Origin: Comamonadaceae bacterium
Lineage (GTDB): Bacteria > Pseudomonadota > Gammaproteobacteria > Burkholderiales > Burkholderiaceae_C
DNA length: 64,000 nucleotides
NCBI GenBank assembly: GCA_947455145.1
Contig: CANGME010000003.1
Coordinates: 62,001-126,000 of the forward strand
Direction: 5' to 3'
Positions 59,987-64,000 of this stretch are shown here, piece after piece. A program made the translations under genes and the position numbers. How positions within the stretch are numbered: position 1 is the stretch's first letter; each line of letters opens with the position of its first letter. The notes under the pieces are model-generated. The model saw nothing but the letters and a program-made list of their open reading frames with translations. It did not search any database and was not told the DNA's origin.

Positions 59987-60406
59987 TTACTTAGACGGGA
60001 TTTGTCCTGGGCCAGGTGCCACCGGTGCAGCCGGCGCAACGGGCGCTGGCACGACAGAAGGCGCATCGTTGCCCGGAATTTGCGCAGCCGGGCCAGAGGC
60101 CGCACCAGCGGGTGCAGGTGCGACAACAGCCGATCCTTCAAGTACGCTGCCAGAACTCACAGGGCGTGCATTGCCAAGGTAAGCCAGTGCCAGCGTAGAT
60201 GCAAAAAATACACCCGCCAAAATGGCCGTTGTGCGCGAGAGGAAGTTGGCACTGCCACTCGCACCAAACAAACTACCAGCACTACCGCCACCAAAGGCCG
60301 CGCCCATGTCAGCACCTTTGCCGTGTTGAATCAAGATCAGGCCAATCATGGCCAGAGCCGAGAGAACCTGAACGGTCAGGATAAGGGTCAAAAAAACATT
60401 ACTCAT
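59987..60406 (-). CDS. secG: Preprotein translocase subunit SecG
   Basis: 139 residues. Two membrane spans with the conserved loop LIQHGKGADMGAAFGGGSAGSLFG between them. The C-terminal ~50 residues are Ala/Pro-rich and of low complexity, which is common in betaproteobacterial SecG. Start at 60406 (MSNVFLTLIL); the longer frame would enter the gap to tpiA. Confidence 0.94.
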   Translation of the reverse strand: MSNVFLTLILTVQVLSALAMIGLILIQHGKGADMGAAFGGGSAGSLFGASGSANFLSRTTAILAGVFFASTLALAYLGNARPVSSGSVLEGSAVVAPAPAGAASGPAAQIPGNDAPSVVPAPVAPAAPVAPGPGQIPSK

Positions 60407-60442
60407 AGTCGTTCCTAAATTAATAGCAGCTAACACCCAAAT

Positions 60443-61186
60443 TTATTGGGCTGCAGCAATGATGGTTAAAAAATCTGGGGCCTTGAGTGACGCACCGCCA
60501 ACCAGACCTCCGTCGATATCGGGCTGCGCTAGCAATTGCGCGGCGTTGGCGGCATTCATGCTACCGCCGTACACAATCTGAATGCGATCGGCATGCGATG
60601 TGGCCGCTTGAAGTTGCGCACGCAGCAAAGCATGCACCGCCTGCGCCTGCTCTGGCGATGCCGTCTTACCTGTGCCAATGGCCCACACCGGCTCATACGC
60701 CACCACAATTTCGCTGATGCAATGGCCATTGAGGTGAATTACGGCGGCGAGTTGTCGCTTGACCACCTCTTCCGTCTTGCCCGCCTCACGCTCTTGCAGC
60801 GTCTCGCCCACGCAGACGATGGGCGTGATGCCTGCAGCCAATGCGCGCTGCGCCTTGACCGCCACCACCGCATCGGTTTCAGCGTGATACTGGCGACGCT
60901 CAGAGTGACCCACGATGGCGTAGCGTACACCCAAGTCCTTGAGCATGGCGGCGGAGTTTTCACCCGTGAAAGCGCCTGATTCGTGTGCGGACACGTCTTG
61001 CGCACCCACGTCAATCGCGCTGCCTGCCAATTGCTTTTGGCACTGCGTCAGGTACACCGCCGGCACGCACACGGCGATCTGGCAAACCGGAGCATTCAAT
61101 CCGGCCAGCAAGTCCTTGAGCAAGGCTTCGTTAGCCGCTAGACTACCGTTCATCTTCCAGTTGCCCGCAATCAGTTGCTTTTTCAT
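60443..61186 (-). CDS. tpiA: Triosephosphate isomerase
   Basis: 247 residues. AGNWKMNGS (active-site Asn and Lys), AIVGHSERR (catalytic His), [16 protein letters not shown] (catalytic Glu and flexible loop), [10 protein letters not shown]. Interconverts dihydroxyacetone phosphate and glyceraldehyde-3-phosphate. The ATG overlaps the stop of the quinone oxidoreductase gene by 4 bases. Confidence 0.96.
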   Translation of the reverse strand: MKKQLIAGNWKMNGSLAANEALLKDLLAGLNAPVCQIAVCVPAVYLTQCQKQLAGSAIDVGAQDVSAHESGAFTGENSAAMLKDLGVRYAIVGHSERRQYHAETDAVVAVKAQRALAAGITPIVCVGETLQEREAGKTEEVVKRQLAAVIHLNGHCISEIVVAYEPVWAIGTGKTASPEQAQAVHALLRAQLQAATSHADRIQIVYGGSMNAANAAQLLAQPDIDGGLVGGASLKAPDFLTIIAAAQ

Positions 61187-62202
61187 GCTGCACTCCAGGT
61201 CAGCACAATCTTGCCGATGTGCTGATTCGACTCCATCAACGTGTGCGCGCGCGCTGCGCCACTGCCGGTAGCGTCTGCTGCGTCAACCGCCGAGAAGACA
61301 CTGTGAATGATGGGCTTGATGCGGCCACTCTCCAACAGCGGCCACACCTGCTTGAGGCAGGCCTGAGCAATCGCTTGCTTGAACGCTATCGGACGTGGGC
61401 GCAAAGTTGAACCCGTGATCGTCAAGCGACGGCGCAACACCAGACCGGCATTGAACTCGCTCTTGATACCGCCCTGCACCGCAATGATGACGATGCGGCC
61501 ATCTTCTGCCAGACACTCGACCTCACGGGCGACATAACTGCCGCCGACCATGTCAAGAATCACATCCACACCCTTGCCGTCTGTCAGGCGCTTGACTTCT
61601 TCTTTAAAGTCTTGTGTTTTGTAGTTGATGGCGTGGTCGGCACCGAGCGCCATGCAGGCCGCGCACTTCTCGTCGCTGCCCGCCGTCACTATGACTAGGG
61701 CACCTAAGGCCTTGGCCAGTTGAATGGCTGTGACGCCAATGCCGCTGGAGCCCCCCTGGATCAACAAGGTTTCACCGGCCTGCAAACGGCCACGGTCAAA
61801 CACATTGCTCCACACGGTAAAGAAGGTCTCTGGCAGCGATGCCGCTTCCAGATCACTCAAACCTTTGGGCACGGGCAGGCACTGCGCGATGGGCGCTGTG
61901 CACAGCTCGGCATAGCCACCACCGGCCACCAGTGCGCACACACGGTCGCCCAGCTTGAAGCCCGCTTGGGCCATGGCTGCGGCGTCGCCGCCCACCACCA
62001 CACCCGCCACTTCAAGGCCGGGAATGTCAGATGCACCGGGTGGCACCGGGTAGTTGCCGGTGCGCTGAAAAACGTCGGGCCGGTTGATACCGCTGGCCGA
62101 CACGCGGATCAGCAGCTCATCCTGACCCGCTACCGGGTCAGGACGCTCAGCCAAACGCAAAACGTCGGGCGCGCCGTAGGAGGTAATTTCAATGGCTTTC
62201 AT
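61183..62202 (-). CDS. NAD(P)H-quinone oxidoreductase, zinc-independent MDR superfamily (PIG3-like)
   Basis: 339 residues. [35 protein letters not shown] and the nucleotide motif [22 protein letters not shown] with basic residues after it favour NADPH. It lacks the zinc-binding cysteines of alcohol dehydrogenases. [14 protein letters not shown] is typical of the PIG3/quinone reductase subgroup. Lies between pnp and tpiA. Confidence 0.92.
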   Translation of the reverse strand: MKAIEITSYGAPDVLRLAERPDPVAGQDELLIRVSASGINRPDVFQRTGNYPVPPGASDIPGLEVAGVVVGGDAAAMAQAGFKLGDRVCALVAGGGYAELCTAPIAQCLPVPKGLSDLEAASLPETFFTVWSNVFDRGRLQAGETLLIQGGSSGIGVTAIQLAKALGALVIVTAGSDEKCAACMALGADHAINYKTQDFKEEVKRLTDGKGVDVILDMVGGSYVAREVECLAEDGRIVIIAVQGGIKSEFNAGLVLRRRLTITGSTLRPRPIAFKQAIAQACLKQVWPLLESGRIKPIIHSVFSAVDAADATGSGAARAHTLMESNQHIGKIVLTWSAA

Positions 62203-62218
62203 GGTCTCTTTACTTGAG

Positions 62219-62249
62219 AAAACCCTTGCGGGATGAGCGCAAGGGTTTT
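62219..62249 (-). terminator. Terminator of pnp
   Basis: A perfect 12-bp stem AAAACCCTTGCG / CGCAAGGGTTTT with a 7-base loop, downstream of the pnp stop on the minus strand and ending in a T-run. Confidence 0.85.
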
Positions 62250-62272
62250 CATTGGGGTTTCAGAAAAGCGAC

Positions 62273-64000
62273 TTAAGCGTGCTCAGTCTGAGCGGGGCGA
62301 TCCAGCAAGGCCTTCATGGACAGCTTGACGCGGCCTTTTTCGTCCGTCTCCATGACCTTGACCTTGACAATCTGGCCTTCTTTCAGGTAGTCGGTCACCT
62401 TTTCGACACGCTCGTGTGCGATCTGGCTGATGTGCAGCAGACCGTCTTTGCCAGGCAGCAAATTGACCAGCGCACCGAAGTCCAAAATCTTGGTGATCGG
62501 GCCTTCGTAGATCTTGCCGATTTCGACTTCCGCCGTAATCTGCTCGATGCGACGCTTGGCTTCCTCGGCCTTGGCCGGGTCGCTGGAAGCGATGGTGATC
62601 GTGCCGTCTTCGTCGATGTTGATCTGCGTGCCGGTTTCTTCCGTCAGCGCGCGAATCACCGAGCCGCCCTTGCCGATCACGTCACGGATTTTGTCCGGGT
62701 TGATCTTCATGGTGAACAGACGGGGTGCGAAGTTGGAGACTTCGGTTTTCGCCTCAGACATGGCTTCTTGCATCTTGGCCAGAATGTGCATCCGGGCTTC
62801 TTTGGCCTGGGCCAATGCGACCTGCATGATTTCCTTGGTGATGCCCTGGATTTTGATGTCCATTTGCAGCGCGGTAATACCGTTGGTGGTACCGGCCACT
62901 TTGAAGTCCATATCACCCAGGTGATCTTCGTCACCCAGGATGTCGGTTAGCACGGCGAAGCGGTTGTCATCTTTGATCAGGCCCATGGCGATACCAGCCA
63001 CGTGGGCTTTCATCGGCACGCCAGCGTCCATCAAGCTCAGGCAGCCGCCGCAGACCGAAGCCATTGACGACGAACCGTTGGACTCGGTGACTTCAGACAC
63101 CACACGCATGGTGTAGGGGAATTCTTCTTTGCTTGGCAGCACGGCGACAAGCGCACGCTTGGCCAAACGACCGTGGCCGATTTCGCGGCGCTTGGTGGAG
63201 CCCATGCGACCCACTTCGCCGGTGGCGAAGGGAGGCATGTTGTAGTGCAGCATGAAGCGGTCTTCGTACTCACCGGCCAGGGCGTCAATGCGCTGGGCAT
63301 CGCGCTCGGTGCCCAGCGTGGTGATGACCAAGGCTTGCGTCTCGCCACGGGTGAACAGAGCAGAGCCGTGCGTGCGGGGCAACACGCTGTTGCGGATCTC
63401 AATCGGGCGAACGGTGCGCGTGTCGCGACCATCAATGCGGGGCTCGCCAGCCAAAATTTGGCTGCGAACAATGCCCGCTTCGATATCAAACAACATGCTC
63501 TCGACCTTGACAGCGTCAAAGGCCACACCCTGCTCGGCCAGATCGACCTTGACAACGGCGTAGGCTTCGCGGCAGGCTTGCGTGCGGGCTTGCTTGTTGC
63601 GGATTTGGTAGGCAGCGCGCAGCTTGCTGTCGGCAATGGCAGACACCTTGGCAATCAACGCTTCGTCTTTGGCGGGGGCTTTCCAGTCCCACATCGGCTT
63701 GCCAGCGTCACGCACGAGTTCGTGAATGGCGTTGATGGCAATGTTGCCTTGCTCGTGGCCAAACACCACAGCGCCCAACATGATTTCTTCAGACAGTTGC
63801 TGGGCTTCAGATTCCACCATCAACACGGCTGATTCGGTACCGGCCACGACCAAATCCATGATCGAATCTTTGCGGGCGGTCTGACCGGGGTTGAGCACGT
63901 ATTGGCCGTTGATGTAACCCACGCGGGCCGCACCGATGGGGCCATTGAATGGGATGCCGCTGATGGACAGCGCAGCGCTGGTACCAATCATGGCGGCGAT
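62273..64000 (-). CDS. pnp: Polyribonucleotide nucleotidyltransferase, C-terminal part
   Basis: 575 residues are visible; the start is beyond the right edge. Second RNase PH domain: [47 protein letters not shown] and [17 protein letters not shown]; then the KH domain ([20 protein letters not shown]) and the S1 domain ([20 protein letters not shown]). Degrades RNA 3' to 5' and is part of the degradosome. The first ~125 residues and the usual rpsO neighbour lie outside. Confidence 0.96.
   Translation of the reverse strand: MAAMIGTSAALSISGIPFNGPIGAARVGYINGQYVLNPGQTARKDSIMDLVVAGTESAVLMVESEAQQLSEEIMLGAVVFGHEQGNIAINAIHELVRDAGKPMWDWKAPAKDEALIAKVSAIADSKLRAAYQIRNKQARTQACREAYAVVKVDLAEQGVAFDAVKVESMLFDIEAGIVRSQILAGEPRIDGRDTRTVRPIEIRNSVLPRTHGSALFTRGETQALVITTLGTERDAQRIDALAGEYEDRFMLHYNMPPFATGEVGRMGSTKRREIGHGRLAKRALVAVLPSKEEFPYTMRVVSEVTESNGSSSMASVCGGCLSLMDAGVPMKAHVAGIAMGLIKDDNRFAVLTDILGDEDHLGDMDFKVAGTTNGITALQMDIKIQGITKEIMQVALAQAKEARMHILAKMQEAMSEAKTEVSNFAPRLFTMKINPDKIRDVIGKGGSVIRALTEETGTQINIDEDGTITIASSDPAKAEEAKRRIEQITAEVEIGKIYEGPITKILDFGALVNLLPGKDGLLHISQIAHERVEKVTDYLKEGQIVKVKVMETDEKGRVKLSMKALLDRPAQTEHA

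Noticed and set aside
63173-63832. 219-codon plus-strand frame opposite pnp
   Set aside because: Antisense shadow of a highly conserved gene.

Overview
The window reads as a chromosomal segment of a Betaproteobacterium of the order Burkholderiales, most likely Comamonadaceae (Rhodoferax/Limnohabitans/Polaromonas-like). The grounds are a complete nuoA-N operon followed by a DUF2818 gene, the order pnp - quinone oxidoreductase - tpiA - secG - tRNA-Leu - nuo, five tripartite-tricarboxylate (Bug) binding proteins, and small intergenic repeats of a type I associate with this family. The genus is inference.

Region 1 (1-25148) is catabolic and mostly on the plus strand. It opens with the end of an O-acetylhomoserine sulfhydrylase gene and an alpha/beta hydrolase, then a TAXI-type TRAP transporter (binding protein plus fused permease) and an RraA-like aldolase. 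A sugar-acid block follows: glucarate dehydratase (gudD), galactarate dehydratase (garD), a ketoglutarate-semialdehyde-type dehydrogenase, a LacI-family repressor with two operator-like sites, two IlvD/Edd-type dehydratases, a phytanoyl-CoA-dioxygenase-like oxygenase, a class III alcohol dehydrogenase, a 2-hydroxyacid dehydrogenase, a second RraA-like aldolase and five Bug proteins without their membrane partners. No 5-keto-4-deoxyglucarate dehydratase is seen. Intergenic gaps hold palindromic repeats, including two inverted copies of a ~178-bp MITE-like element around a 21-bp tandem array.

Region 2 (25149-34835) is a defence island on the minus strand: a complete type I Zorya system (zorA, zorB, zorC, zorD), preceded in the same direction by a 201-aa gene of unknown function that may be a fifth component. 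A 39-bp near-copy of the 3' end of the adjacent Bug gene lies at the far side of the island, which looks like an integration or recombination scar.

Region 3 (34836-41473) is a scrambled accessory stretch. It has a RelE/RHH toxin-antitoxin pair, a decayed fragment of a threonine-dehydratase-like gene, a DUF1330 gene, a second type of toxin-antitoxin pair, an intact dehydratase, and a second copy of the first toxin-antitoxin pair whose toxin is broken. A GH46 chitosanase lipoprotein and an ABC exporter interrupted by one in-frame stop codon follow.

Region 4 (41589-64000) is core: cheV, a glutamate dehydrogenase, then on the minus strand pnp (cut by the window end), a quinone oxidoreductase, tpiA, secG, tRNA-Leu(GAG), nuoA-N, DUF2818, a NUDIX hydrolase and DUF1178. 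Many genes of the respiratory complex I operon overlap by 1-4 bases.
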